Shown in pieces: positions 1 through 7,756 of a DNA stretch of 36,427 bases. The position numbers and the translations under genes are program-made. The notes under the pieces are model-generated. The model saw only the letters and a list, made by a program, of their open reading frames with translations, made no database searches and was not told the origin of the DNA. Position 1 is the stretch's first letter. Each line of letters opens with the position of its first letter. Origin of the DNA: an uncultured Thermomicrobiales bacterium (GTDB lineage Bacteria; Chloroflexota; Chloroflexia; Thermomicrobiales; UBA6265); contig CADCWE010000067.1 of NCBI GenBank assembly GCA_902806325.1, forward strand, positions 1 to 36,427, written 5' to 3'.

Positions 1-113
1 CCAGCCAACGCGGTCGCGGCGCGCCAGCAACCCAGCCGGGTCCGGGTCGCCAAAGAACGGACCGGGTTTAAGAGTACCAGGTTGGGTCAACCAGGGGACG
101 AAGGTCACGGATA

Positions 114-204
114 GTGGGCAGTGGGCTGAACGACGGGCCGCGGACCGCGGACCGCGGTCTGCCGTCTCGTTCTCCCGTTACGACCCACGGCCCACGGCCC
201 ATGG
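114..204. repeat. Heptanucleotide tandem repeats at the MFS gene end
   Basis: Three short arrays with a 7-nt unit: GTGGGCA/GTGGGCT (114-127), GGACCGC twice (142-155) and CCCACGG, CCCACGG, CCCATGG (184-204). The last array lies inside the 3' end of the MFS transporter gene and encodes its final residues. Positions 1-113 hold no gene I can recognise. Confidence 0.6.
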
Positions 205-1449
205 TCCACCGCCCGCCGCGCGGGCGTCGGCGGCCAACCGCCCCGCCGACTTCTGCGTTTCCGGGGAAAGGCGGCGGGTGACGAAGAAGGTCAGCGAGGC
301 GAAGCCGGCGGCGATCAGGAACGGGAGCTGGTAGCCGACGAAGTTGAGGACGAAGCCGGTGGCGATCGGCACCACGACCGCGGCGGCGTGCTGCATCGTC
401 AGCCCCATCGCCAGCGACGGCGCGATGTCCTCATGCGGGGCGATCTTGCGCAGGTAGATCGCGGCGCCCATCGCCGAGAGGGGAAAGATGAAGGAGTAGA
501 CGACGTAGCAGGCGACGGCGACGACCAGGTTGTCGACCAGGGCGTAGCCGGCCAGGGCGACGACGTAGGCGACGTTGACCGCGGCCAGCATCTGCCGTTC
601 GCCGTGGCGGTCGATCAGGCGGCCGATCCACGACCCCGCGCCCATGCTCAGCGCCGTCACCGAGAGCAGCACCGCCGAGATGGTCGGCACCCCAAGCCCG
701 AAGTGGTCGACCAGGACCCACAACCCGAACGAGAAGAAAATCTGCTGCCGCGCCCCGTCCAGCAAGCTCAGCACGTAGTAGAAGCGGTAGGCGCGGCGGA
801 GCACGATCGGCTGGCGGCGCGCTTCGTCGACCCGCACCTGGCCGTCGTGGAGGGCGGGAAAGCGGGCGATCGCCAGCGCCGCGACCAGGGCCAGGGCGCC
901 GCAGACGACGAAGGTGGAGCGGAACCCGAGCCAGCCCCATTGGAACGCCGTCAGCACGACCAGCATCGCGACCAGCGCGCCGCCGTTGTTGATCGCGCTC
1001 AGGCGGCCGAGGATCCGACCGGAGCGGCCCTCGGTGGTCAGGCTCAGGCCCAGTGCGTACTGGGTTTGGAGCCAGGTGTGGTAGCCCATCGAGGAGAGCA
1101 CCACCCACGGCGCGACCGACCAGAACGAGTTGGACAGCCCGAAGCAGGCGTAGCCGACGGCGAGGACGACGAACGCCCCGGCGGTCAGTTTCGGCAGCGA
1201 CATCCGATAGAACAGCGCGGTCAGGAAGATCAGCAGGAAGCCCGGCACCTCGCGGATCGCGGTGATGTAGCCGAATTGGGGACCGGAGAGGCCGAGGTCG
1301 CGCTCGAAGTAGTTGGAGACGATGTTCTGCTGGGCGGCCATCGCGAACCCGGCGGCGGCGGTGGCGACGGTCAGCATCGCGGCGCCGCGCCCGACCGGGG
1401 TCCGCAGCCAAGCCAGGGAACCGGCCCCGCCGGGGGGAGAGATCGTCAC
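178..1449 (-). CDS. Major facilitator superfamily (MFS) transporter
   Basis: Integral membrane transporter of 423 residues with about twelve hydrophobic segments in two halves, separated by a charged loop near residues 205-220 (HDGQVRVDEARRQP). The inter-helix signatures GRLSAINNGG and GSWIGRLIDRHGERQ resemble the MFS loop 2-3 / 8-9 motif (G-x3-DR-x-G). Substrate is unknown; the two-half fold and loop motifs fit a drug or metabolite efflux member. The start is a GTG preceded by GAGGA at good spacing. The last ~10 residues (GGPWAVGRGS) are encoded by CCCACGG tandem repeats, so the native C-terminus may have been replaced. It is divergent from the GNAT gene at 1542, with an 85-94 bp shared promoter gap. 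Confidence 0.85.
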   Translation of the reverse strand: MTISPPGGAGSLAWLRTPVGRGAAMLTVATAAAGFAMAAQQNIVSNYFERDLGLSGPQFGYITAIREVPGFLLIFLTALFYRMSLPKLTAGAFVVLAVGYACFGLSNSFWSVAPWVVLSSMGYHTWLQTQYALGLSLTTEGRSGRILGRLSAINNGGALVAMLVVLTAFQWGWLGFRSTFVVCGALALVAALAIARFPALHDGQVRVDEARRQPIVLRRAYRFYYVLSLLDGARQQIFFSFGLWVLVDHFGLGVPTISAVLLSVTALSMGAGSWIGRLIDRHGERQMLAAVNVAYVVALAGYALVDNLVVAVACYVVYSFIFPLSAMGAAIYLRKIAPHEDIAPSLAMGLTMQHAAAVVVPIATGFVLNFVGYQLPFLIAAGFASLTFFVTRRLSPETQKSAGRLAADARAAGGGPWAVGRGS

Positions 1450-1541
1450 GGGCTGTCCTCGCTCGCGATCGGCGCGGGAGATAATCGTCGCGGGCAGTAT
1501 ATCGGGGACGGAGAACCGAGGCCTGAGACGGGAGGTTGACG

Positions 1542-2150
1542 GTGAGCGAGGACACGGGGCCGATCCTGAACATCGTCGGCGAGTCGGTGGCGTTGGGGCC
1601 GGTGCGGCGCGACCTGATCCCGACCTACCAGCGGTGGGTCAACGACCTGGGCACGCTGCGAACCCTGGCGATGCCGCCGACGCCGATGATCCTGGAGCGG
1701 GAGACGGCCTGGTTCGAGGGGGTGATTGCCCAGGACGACCTGGCGATGTTTACGGTCTACGAACGCGCGACGGGGCGGCCGATCGGGAACACGGAACTGC
1801 GCGAGATCGATTTTCGGAACGGGACCGCCGGGTTCGGGCTGATGATCGGGGAGCCGGACGCGCGCGGCAAAGGCTACGGCACCGAGACCACGCGGCTGAT
1901 GCTGGACTACGCCTTCACCGCGCTGGGGCTGCACAACGTGCTGCTGACGGTCTACGAGCACAACCCGGCGGCGCACCGGGTCTATCGCAAGGCCGGGTTC
2001 CGGGAAATCGGGCGCCGCCGCGAGGCGCGCGTGTCGGCCGGGCGGCGGTGGGACGAGATCTACATGGACTGCCTGGCGACCGGGTTCACCAGCCCGCTCC
2101 TGGCGCGCGTCTTCGCCTCGGACGGGGATCGGTCGCGCGGCGAACCATAG
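1542..2150 (+). CDS. GNAT-family N-acetyltransferase (RimJ/RimL-like)
   Basis: About 202 residues. Acetyl-CoA-dependent acetyltransferase: the central GLMIGEPDARGKGYGTE is the GNAT motif A (pyrophosphate-binding R/Q-x-x-G-x-G/A loop), followed by LMLDYAF, LHNVLLTVYEHNPAAHRVY and KAGFREIGRRRE, the usual motif B region. The substrate (protein N-terminus, amino acid or antibiotic) cannot be told. A TTG at 1536 would be an alternative start, but GGAGG at 1531-1535 abuts it, whereas GTG at 1542 sits 6 nt downstream, a normal ribosome-binding distance, so GTG is chosen. The C-terminal ~25 residues after the fold are Arg-rich and unassigned. Confidence 0.85.
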   Translation: MSEDTGPILNIVGESVALGPVRRDLIPTYQRWVNDLGTLRTLAMPPTPMILERETAWFEGVIAQDDLAMFTVYERATGRPIGNTELREIDFRNGTAGFGLMIGEPDARGKGYGTETTRLMLDYAFTALGLHNVLLTVYEHNPAAHRVYRKAGFREIGRRREARVSAGRRWDEIYMDCLATGFTSPLLARVFASDGDRSRGEP

Positions 2151-2501
2151 CGGCGCCCAGAAGTCACCGGTTCGCCCGCCGGGCAACGCGTCCCCGGCGC
2201 GGGACAGGCGCGGCATGGTGCGCTCGGAGTCACCGGCGCGGCGCCGGCGCACCGCGCCGCGACCGTGGCCCGGCGCCGCCGCTTGACCCAGCCGTCACGG
2301 CGCGGCGGCGAGCGCCGACGCCATGCCGGTGACACATAGTCAATAATAAGGCGATAGGCGGTTTGCGAGTAGGACCATTAGGCCTTGATAAGTTTCTTTG
2401 CGTCCGATACCTTATCCGTACGCCCGAGAGATTGACATCGGGCCGGACGGATACGCCTCGTGCGCGGTCGCTCCGGACCGCGTCAGAGGAGGGATGGGGC
2501 G
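2151..2501 (+). other. Intergenic leader upstream of the SH3-LDT gene
   Basis: No gene is supported here. The first ~180 bases are very GC-rich. Bases 2335-2445 are distinctly AT-richer than the rest of the window and contain a TTGACA (near 2431-2436) and an inverted GATAAG...CTTATC pair around 2386-2415. This suggests a promoter or leader for the secreted protein at 2502, but I could not fix a convincing -10 box or a known riboswitch. Confidence 0.3.
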
Positions 2502-3518
2502 ATGGAGGAAACGGGGCGCCCGGCGGCTGGGCCGGGTCCGTTGGGGTGGGGCCACCGGATGGCCGGGTTGGCGGCGGCACTGGCGCTGCTGGCGATCCTG
2601 ACGGCGGCGCCCGGGGTGGCTCCCCGCGGCGCCGCCGCCGGTCAGGCGGCGACGGTGGTCGCCGGGGTGGTCGATGTCTGGGCGGGGCCGGCCGAGGGAA
2701 GCGGTTGGGTGGGGCAGTTGACCTGGGGCGACCGGGTCGACGTCTATTGGGGCCCCGAAGGGGATCTCTACGAGATCAACCACGACGGGTATGGGCTGCG
2801 CGGCTGGGTCGCCGGGTGGGCGATCCGGCTCGACGGCGCCACCGGGACCGCCGGGACGGGCGCGGGGTCTTCGACCGGGCAGGCGGCACTGGCGGCCGGC
2901 GGCAGGACGGGCGCCACCGCCTGGGTCGCCACCGACGTGCTCAATATCCGCGGTGGGGCGGCGGAGAGCGCGGCGATCTGGGACCGTGTCGTTTGGGGCG
3001 ACGCGGTGACCGTGATCGGCGCCGAGGTCGACGGCTACGTGCCGATCGACTACAACGGCGCCCAGGCCTGGGTCTGGGGCGGATACCTCCGCTTTGACGC
3101 CACCCCGGGTCCCGCCGTCGGCGCGGCGACCGGCCCGGAGCGGTGGATCGACGTCGACCGCAGCAGCGGCATGGTCACCCTCTACGAGGGCGGAAACCAG
3201 GTCTACGTCGCCTGGGGTTCGATGGGTTTCGACCAAAGCAACGACGGCTTCTACGCCACCGCCAACGGCAGTTTTCGGGTCTACGCCCGGAACGACGACC
3301 TGACCTGGACCGACTGGGGCCGGGTCTACATCACCGACTGGGTCGCGTTCGACCCCGCCCGCTCAAACGGCTTCCATTCGTTCTCCCGCGACCAATACGG
3401 CAACGTCCTCGGCTGGGGCGAGAACCCGACCTACGGCTGCATCGCGCTGGCCCCGGCGGCCTCGCAACGGATCTACGAGTTCGCCCGCCTCGGCACCCGG
3501 GTCGAGGTCCACTGGTAG
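2502..3518 (+). CDS. Secreted SH3-SH3-L,D-transpeptidase-like (YkuD-type) protein
   Basis: 338 residues. An N-terminal hydrophobic segment (residues ~20-38, AALALLAILTAAPG) is a signal peptide or anchor. Two bacterial SH3-like modules follow: ~50-110 (VVDVWAGPAEGSGWVGQ, ending in GWVAGWAIRL) and ~145-205 (VLNIRGGAAE, ending in AWVWGGYLRF); such modules bind peptidoglycan. Residues ~215-338 resemble a YkuD catalytic domain: WIDVDR start, NGFH (His292) and PTYGCIAL (Cys313). The canonical motif is [S/T]-H-G-C-x-[N/R/M]; here the motif His is Tyr and the Arg/Asn is Ala, so it is non-canonical. ATG 2502 is chosen over an in-frame GTG at 2460 because GGAGGG lies 8 nt upstream. The C-terminal domain is paralogous to that of the gene at 18453. 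Likely role: cell-wall cross-linking or attachment outside the membrane. Confidence 0.8.
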   Translation: MEETGRPAAGPGPLGWGHRMAGLAAALALLAILTAAPGVAPRGAAAGQAATVVAGVVDVWAGPAEGSGWVGQLTWGDRVDVYWGPEGDLYEINHDGYGLRGWVAGWAIRLDGATGTAGTGAGSSTGQAALAAGGRTGATAWVATDVLNIRGGAAESAAIWDRVVWGDAVTVIGAEVDGYVPIDYNGAQAWVWGGYLRFDATPGPAVGAATGPERWIDVDRSSGMVTLYEGGNQVYVAWGSMGFDQSNDGFYATANGSFRVYARNDDLTWTDWGRVYITDWVAFDPARSNGFHSFSRDQYGNVLGWGENPTYGCIALAPAASQRIYEFARLGTRVEVHW

Positions 3519-3555
3519 CCGTTTTCCTGACGATCATTCCGGTGTGCGGGAAGGG

Positions 3556-3594
3556 GCGACGAGGCGCGGGTCAATCAGACCCGCGCCTCGTCGC
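3556..3594. terminator. Perfect 17-bp hairpin between convergent genes
   Basis: The arms 3556-3572 and 3578-3594 are perfect reverse complements with a 5-nt loop (AATCA). It lies between the ends of the SH3-LDT gene (+) and the ferritin-like gene (-). There is no T-tract on either side, so it would be a U-less terminator; the stem is extremely GC-rich. Confidence 0.65.
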
Positions 3595-3630
3595 GTGGGT
3601 TGGCCGCGGCGAGGGCGCAACGCACACCGC

Positions 3631-3664
3631 GGCGCGGGCCGAGGAATGGTCCTCGGCCCGCGCC
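3631..3664. terminator. Perfect 15-bp hairpin downstream of the ferritin-like gene
   Basis: Arms 3631-3645 and 3650-3664 pair perfectly around a 4-nt loop (ATGG), 33 bp beyond the TAA of the minus-strand ferritin-like gene. No T-tract. With the neighbouring 3556-3594 hairpin it probably isolates the two convergent transcripts. Confidence 0.65.
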
Positions 3665-3696
3665 ACGTTCTATCCAAATCGAAAGTCGAACCGCCG

Positions 3697-4329
3697 TTAA
3701 GCGTTCATGCTTTCGGTCATGTTGCTCTTGTCGGTTTGCTTCCAAACCCGGTCCACCGCTTGGCGATTCTGGGCCGCGGCCTGGGGATTGACGATCTGGT
3801 GATCGTCCTTCTGGAGTTCCCGCATCACCACATCGGCCATGATGTGGTTGATCTCCTGCACGGCGCTGGCGTGGCCGGTCAGGCCCCGCTCGGCGAGGCT
3901 CGCGGTGGCCTGGTCCCCCACCGCCAGGGCGGTGACGTGGAGCATCGTGTAGCCGATGCAGGCGTGGTTGAAGGCGGTGTAGTCGTCGCGCAAGGACTTG
4001 GAGATCCCTTCGGCGCGGATCTTGTCGATCAGCCCGGCGGCGACGCCAAGGACGGACGCACCGGCGGCGATGATCGGGTTGCCCGCGGTCGATCCGGTTT
4101 TCTCCTGGTGCGCCTTCAGGGCGTCGCGGTTGCCCTTGACCATGTCGTGGAACCGCTGCACCGCCGCGTGCGCCTGCGGATCGTCCTTGGTCATCTTGAG
4201 TTGGCGGTCGAGCGCTTCTTCGATGTGGCTTTCGAGGGCCACCATGTCGCCGACGTAGTCGGCGATGGTCTTTTGGTTCTTGTCGTCGCCCATCGCGACC
4301 GTGCCGGTGCTCCCGCTGTCCTGACTCAT
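3697..4329 (-). CDS. Ferritin-like domain protein
   Basis: 210 residues, predominantly helical and soluble. It has features of ferritin-like four-helix proteins of the DUF892/YciF or Dps-neighbour type: helix ADYVGDMVALESHIEEALDRQ with E/H pairs, then QRFHDMVKGNRDALKAHQEK, YTAFNHACIGYTMLHVTA and AVQEINHIMADVVMRELQ, each carrying Glu/His residues able to bind a di-metal centre. Start ATG 4329 (MSQDSGSTGT) has AAGGAGAT just upstream; the longer in-frame reading to 4395 has no ribosome-binding site. Family assignment is by helix pattern only. Lying next to a metal importer and a Fur regulator, a role in iron or oxidative-stress handling is plausible but inferred. It is followed by two strong hairpins. 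Confidence 0.65.
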   Translation of the reverse strand: MSQDSGSTGTVAMGDDKNQKTIADYVGDMVALESHIEEALDRQLKMTKDDPQAHAAVQRFHDMVKGNRDALKAHQEKTGSTAGNPIIAAGASVLGVAAGLIDKIRAEGISKSLRDDYTAFNHACIGYTMLHVTALAVGDQATASLAERGLTGHASAVQEINHIMADVVMRELQKDDHQIVNPQAAAQNRQAVDRVWKQTDKSNMTESMNA

Positions 4330-4420
4330 GGTATCTCCTTCGTCGTTCCCGAGGTCGCCGTTCGACCCGGTGCGCGTGTGGCACCGAGCCTCCACGCAAA
4401 CCCCGTACCAAGGCGGTGGG

Positions 4421-4803
4421 TCACGGCGCTCGGCGGCGGGCGGCTCCGGCGTCGGTGCCCCGCGGCAACAGCGCCCCGCGGGCGGTCAAGTCCAGGGCAA
4501 CGCCGACGAAGCCAACGTCGTAGGGCAGCCAATCCTCCGCCGCCGGCCGGACCTGATGGAGGCGGAGGAGCTTGTGCTGGACGATCCCGTCGAAGAGGTT
4601 GAATCCGCCCAGCCCGAGCAGGGCGCCGCCCCAGAGCCGGCACCCGCGGCCCTCCCCGTGCGCCGCCGCGTGCGCCGCGCCGAGGATGTCCCGCCCCCAT
4701 AGCCAACCGTTGCCCACGAGACGCCAGCGACCAGCGCCAGCGTCGAGGCGAGGTGGAACCAGCCGTCCGAGACCAGCCCGCTGGCGCGAACGCCGGGCGC
4801 CGC
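4421..4803 (-). pseudogene. DUF2243 membrane protein relic (N-terminal half lost, frameshifted)
   Basis: Two reading frames together resemble the second half of a DUF2243 integral membrane protein. One frame, starting right after the permease stop, gives GVRASGLVSDGWFHLAST (cf. the family's NTLADGLFHLAT region). After a frameshift near 4700-4750 the next frame gives GALLGLGGFNLFDGIVQHKL, LRLHQVR and YDVGFVGVAL, the family's second-half signature with its GxFNxxxGxxxHxLLxxHxVR core. The first half, which in the family carries a similar Gly/His motif, is missing: the relic begins where the upstream ABC permease gene ends. Function of DUF2243 is unknown. The call depends on motif memory; a sequencing error could explain the frameshift but not the missing first half. 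Confidence 0.6.
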
Positions 4804-5721
4804 TCAACCCGCCGGCAGCGACCGGTCGCCCGGCGTCGGTTCCGCCGCGAAGACGTCGCGCTCCGGGTGGGCGAAGTGGAGGCGGCGGGCGAGGCGGGAG
4901 GTCACGGCGCCGGTGCGGGGGGCAAAGAGAAAGGCGAGGCCGAAGACGCCGGTGGCGACCAAGACCACGCTGGCGCCCGAGGCGATCCCGGCGTGGTAGG
5001 AGACATAAAGTCCGATTACCCCGGACCCGGCGCCGATCAGGGCGGAGAGGGCGGTCATCACCCGCAGGCGGTCGGTCAGCAGGCGGGCGGTCGCGGCGGG
5101 CGTGACCAGCATCGCCAGCACCAGCACGTTGCCGACGGTCTGGAGCGAAACCACGATCGCCAGCGACAGCAGGAGCAGGAACAACTGGTCGAAGGCCCAC
5201 AGGTTCAACCCCGATGCCTGGGCGAAGGTGCGGTCGAAGGCGACCAGCGTCAACTCGCGCCGGAACACCGCCATCGTCACCAAAACGACCAGGCCGACGG
5301 CGCCGGTCAGGAGCAGATCCTGGCGCGAGACGCCGAGGATGGAGCCGAGCAAGAAGCTGGCGAGGTCTTTGGTGTAGGTCCGCTGGGCGGAGATGAGGGC
5401 GATCCCGAGGGCGAATCCGCCAGCGAAAAGGACCCCGATCGCGGTGTCGTTGGTCAGGCGTCCGTTCTGGGAGATGGCGCCGATGCCGAGCGACACAAGC
5501 ACGGCGGCGATCAGGGCGCCGACCAGAAAGTTGCCGCCCAAGACGTAGGCGATGACGACCCCGGGAAAGATGGCGTGGGCCAGCGCATCGCCCATGAAGG
5601 CCAACCCGCGCAGGGTGACGAAGGTGCCGATGGCGCCGCAGATGGCCCCCACCAGCACGATCGCGACGAACGCGTGCTGCATAAACGGCCGGGCCAGCGG
5701 GTCGAGCAACCAGTCGGTCAC
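4804..5721 (-). CDS. Metal ABC transporter permease (ZnuB/MntB/TroC family)
   Basis: 305 residues, integral membrane subunit with about eight hydrophobic helices (VAIVLVGAICGAIGTFVTL, LVGALIAAVLVSLGIGAI, GVLFAGGFALGIALISA and others). The N-terminal RGLAFMGDALAHAIFPGVVIAY is the hallmark of zinc/manganese/iron ABC-3 permeases. It forms the channel of the importer whose ATPase and binding protein lie upstream. Start GTG 5721 overlaps the ATPase stop in a GTGA tetramer, implying translational coupling; longer in-frame extensions merely shadow the ATPase gene. Ion specificity (Zn2+, Mn2+ or Fe2+) cannot be decided from the permease. A DUF2243 relic begins immediately after its stop codon. Confidence 0.92.
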   Translation of the reverse strand: MTDWLLDPLARPFMQHAFVAIVLVGAICGAIGTFVTLRGLAFMGDALAHAIFPGVVIAYVLGGNFLVGALIAAVLVSLGIGAISQNGRLTNDTAIGVLFAGGFALGIALISAQRTYTKDLASFLLGSILGVSRQDLLLTGAVGLVVLVTMAVFRRELTLVAFDRTFAQASGLNLWAFDQLFLLLLSLAIVVSLQTVGNVLVLAMLVTPAATARLLTDRLRVMTALSALIGAGSGVIGLYVSYHAGIASGASVVLVATGVFGLAFLFAPRTGAVTSRLARRLHFAHPERDVFAAEPTPGDRSLPAG

Positions 5722-6497
5722 CGCTCCGCTCCCGCGCCCTGGCCGACGGCGGGGGCCGGCGCCGGTTCGACCAGCACGATCGCCTGGCCGCCGAAGGCCG
5801 CCCGCAGGTTGCCGGCGGTCATCACGGCGGCGGGGGGGCCGCTGGCGATCAGGCGCCGGTTGACGAGCAGCACCCGGTCGGAGGAGCGGCTGGCGTGGGC
5901 GAGGTCGTGGGTGGCGTAGACGATGGTTTTGCCGGCCTTGCCCAAGCGGTCGAACAGGTCGATCAGCAGTTCCTGGGTCGGGATGTCGACCCCGGCAAAG
6001 GGTTCGTCGAGCAGAAAGACGGCCCCGTCCTGGAGCAGCGCCCGGGCGAGAAAGACCCGCTGTTGCTGGCCGCCGGAGAGTTGGCCGATCTGGACCCCGG
6101 CGAAGCGGTCCATGCCGACCCGCTCCAGCGCCGCCACCGCCGCCTCCCGGTCCGCCGCCCCGAAGCCGAGGAACCGGGTCCGCCGGCGGAGCTGACCCAT
6201 CAGCACGACGTCGAGCACGCTGACCGGAAAGCTCCAATCGACGCCGGTGCGCTGGGGCACGTAGACGACGGCGGGGTTGGGGCGGCGGACCAGGACGCCG
6301 TCCAATCTGACGACGCCGTGGGACGGCGGCAGCATCCCGGCCAGCGCCTTGAGCAGGGTGCTCTTGCCGGCGCCGTTGGGACCGACCAGGCCGACCGTTT
6401 CGGCCGGGTCGAGGCGGATCGAGACCGCCTCCAACGCCGAGCGGGCGCCGAAGTGGACCCCGAGGTCCTCGGTCTCCAACCGGGCCGCCGTCGTCAC
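5718..6497 (-). CDS. Metal ABC transporter ATP-binding protein (ZnuC/MntA family)
   Basis: 259-residue cytoplasmic ATPase that powers the metal importer. Walker A GPNGAGKST (~residues 39-47), Q-loop VPQRTGVDW, signature LSGGQQQR (~140), Walker B AVFLLDEP and H-loop ATHD are all intact. The PQRTGVDWSFPVSVLDVV segment after the Q-loop is typical of the manganese/zinc importer ATPases. The C-terminal ~15 residues (PAPAPAVGQGAGAER) are a low-complexity tail. The GTG start overlaps the binding-protein stop by the tetramer GTGA, and its own stop overlaps the permease start the same way, so the three genes form one tightly coupled operon. Confidence 0.94.
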   Translation of the reverse strand: MTTAARLETEDLGVHFGARSALEAVSIRLDPAETVGLVGPNGAGKSTLLKALAGMLPPSHGVVRLDGVLVRRPNPAVVYVPQRTGVDWSFPVSVLDVVLMGQLRRRTRFLGFGAADREAAVAALERVGMDRFAGVQIGQLSGGQQQRVFLARALLQDGAVFLLDEPFAGVDIPTQELLIDLFDRLGKAGKTIVYATHDLAHASRSSDRVLLVNRRLIASGPPAAVMTAGNLRAAFGGQAIVLVEPAPAPAVGQGAGAER

Positions 6498-7480
6498 GCG
6501 GCCTCCGCGTCCCCGCCGAGGGCCGCCACGATCACCCCGGTATCGGTCTGCATCAGGCCGAGATAGGTGTCGGCGCCGGACCCTTCGTCGCCCAGGCTGT
6601 CGGTGTAGAGGTCGTCGACGATGGTCACCCCGGCGTCCTCGGCCAACCGCGCCGCCAGGTCGGGCGAGGTCGTGTTCTCGGCGAAGATGGCGGTCACGCC
6701 TTCGGCCTCGATCAGTCCGAGCAACGCGTCGATCTCCCGCGCGCTGGGTTCGGCGCGGGTGTCGAGGCTGGGGATCACGGTGCCGACCACCGTCAGACCG
6801 TAGCGGTCGGCGAAGTAGGCGAGGGCGTCATGGTTGGTGACCAGCTTGCGGCGTTCTTCGGGGATGGTCGCGATCCGGCGTTGGATCGCGGCGTCGAGGG
6901 CGTCGAGGTCGGCTTGGTAGGCGGCGGCGCGGGCGGCGTAGGAGGCGCCGCCGTCCGGGTCGGCGGCGGTCAGCCCGGCGGCGATGGTGTCGACCATGGT
7001 CCTGACCCGGGTGGGGTCGAACCAGACGTGGGGGTCGCCTTCGGCAAACTCCTCGTCCTCGGAGGCGAGCGTGGCGATCCCCTCGGTGGCGACCACGACG
7101 GCGGCGTCCGTCCCGGCGTTGTCGATCAGGTCGTCGGCCCACTCGTCGAGGCCGAGACCGTGCTGGACCACGACCGCGGCGTCCTCGACGGCGACCAGAT
7201 CCTCCGGTGCCGGCTCGAAGTCGTGCGGGTCGGCGTTGGCCGGCAGGATGGTCCCGACCGCGACCCGCTCCCCGCCGACCTGGCGCACGAAGTCGGCCAG
7301 TATCCCGGTGGTGGCGACGACCGCCAGGGGTTCCCCGGCGCGCGGCGTGGCGGCCGGCAAGGTGGCGGGTGTCGGGAATGGCACCGGGGTGGCCGCTTGG
7401 CGGGCGGTCGCCGCCGGCGCCGTGATCGCCACGGCGACCGCGAGGGCAAGCGGCAGCGCGGCGGTGCGGAGCCGGACCAT
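6494..7480 (-). CDS. Metal-binding substrate protein of ABC importer (ZnuA/MntC/TroA, cluster A-I)
   Basis: 328 residues, exported. The N-terminus (residues 1-27, LPLALAVAVAITAPAATARQ) is a signal peptide without a lipobox Cys, so it may be released or anchored otherwise; a Pro/Thr linker (PVPFPTPATLPAATP) follows. The mature domain shows the cluster A-I fold: VVATTGILADFVRQVGG, ligand His in ANADPHDFEP, ligand His in GDPHVWFDP, third His in VTNHDALAYFADRYGL and a C-terminal acidic ligand region (TIVDDLYTDSLG). The short acidic stretch ASEDEEFAEGDPH precedes the second His; long His-rich loops typical of many ZnuA proteins are absent, which leaves Zn versus Mn open. ATG start with AAGGAG upstream; first gene of the importer operon. 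Confidence 0.92.
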   Translation of the reverse strand: MVRLRTAALPLALAVAVAITAPAATARQAATPVPFPTPATLPAATPRAGEPLAVVATTGILADFVRQVGGERVAVGTILPANADPHDFEPAPEDLVAVEDAAVVVQHGLGLDEWADDLIDNAGTDAAVVVATEGIATLASEDEEFAEGDPHVWFDPTRVRTMVDTIAAGLTAADPDGGASYAARAAAYQADLDALDAAIQRRIATIPEERRKLVTNHDALAYFADRYGLTVVGTVIPSLDTRAEPSAREIDALLGLIEAEGVTAIFAENTTSPDLAARLAEDAGVTIVDDLYTDSLGDEGSGADTYLGLMQTDTGVIVAALGGDAEAA

Positions 7481-7549
7481 GGGACACTCCTTCGGGGTTG
7501 GGAAACGGACAAGCGGGGCAACCGGCGCCGAGCGATCGCAGAGACGACG

Positions 7550-7576
7550 GTATCACCGAATGATACTTTGTGTCAA
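7550..7576 (-). promoter_or_regulatory. Promoter with overlapping inverted-repeat operator for the metal importer operon
   Basis: On the minus strand TTGACA (7576-7571) is a perfect -35 box; 16-17 nt on lies GATACC/ATACCG as a weak -10. The inverted repeat GTATCA-N5-TGATAC (7550-7555 and 7561-7566) covers the spacer and -10. A Fur-family gene lies just upstream, so this is a candidate metal-responsive operator. It does not match a canonical Fur, Zur or MntR box letter for letter; the regulator is inferred from proximity. Expected leader is about 65 nt. Confidence 0.55.
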
Positions 7577-7756
7577 TAATGCGGCGCGTTGGGGGCGCTG
7601 GCCGGTGCCGGACCAGACGTGGAACCGGTGGGAACGGGGCGCTTGAGAACGGGGGCGCGGTGAATCACGCCCCGACAAGACCGGCGGTCGCGGCAACGTT
7701 CCCGCGCCAACGAACCGAACCTGCATCGTTCGGAGGGGTGGGCGTCACCACGCCGA

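Noticed and set aside
1536-1541. TTG start for the first GNAT gene
   Set aside because: The GGAGG ends directly at this TTG, too close for initiation; GTG at 1542 has correct spacing.
388-1573. Plus and minus open frames across the MFS gene and the GNAT promoter
   Set aside because: Shadows of the MFS gene; no ribosome-binding site or domain.
2335-2445. Riboswitch upstream of the SH3-LDT gene
   Set aside because: AT-rich leader, but I could not match any conserved core (c-di-GMP, c-di-AMP, T-box or others).
3556-3664. CRISPR or small RNA gene
   Set aside because: Two unrelated perfect hairpins without direct repeats; better explained as terminators between convergent genes.
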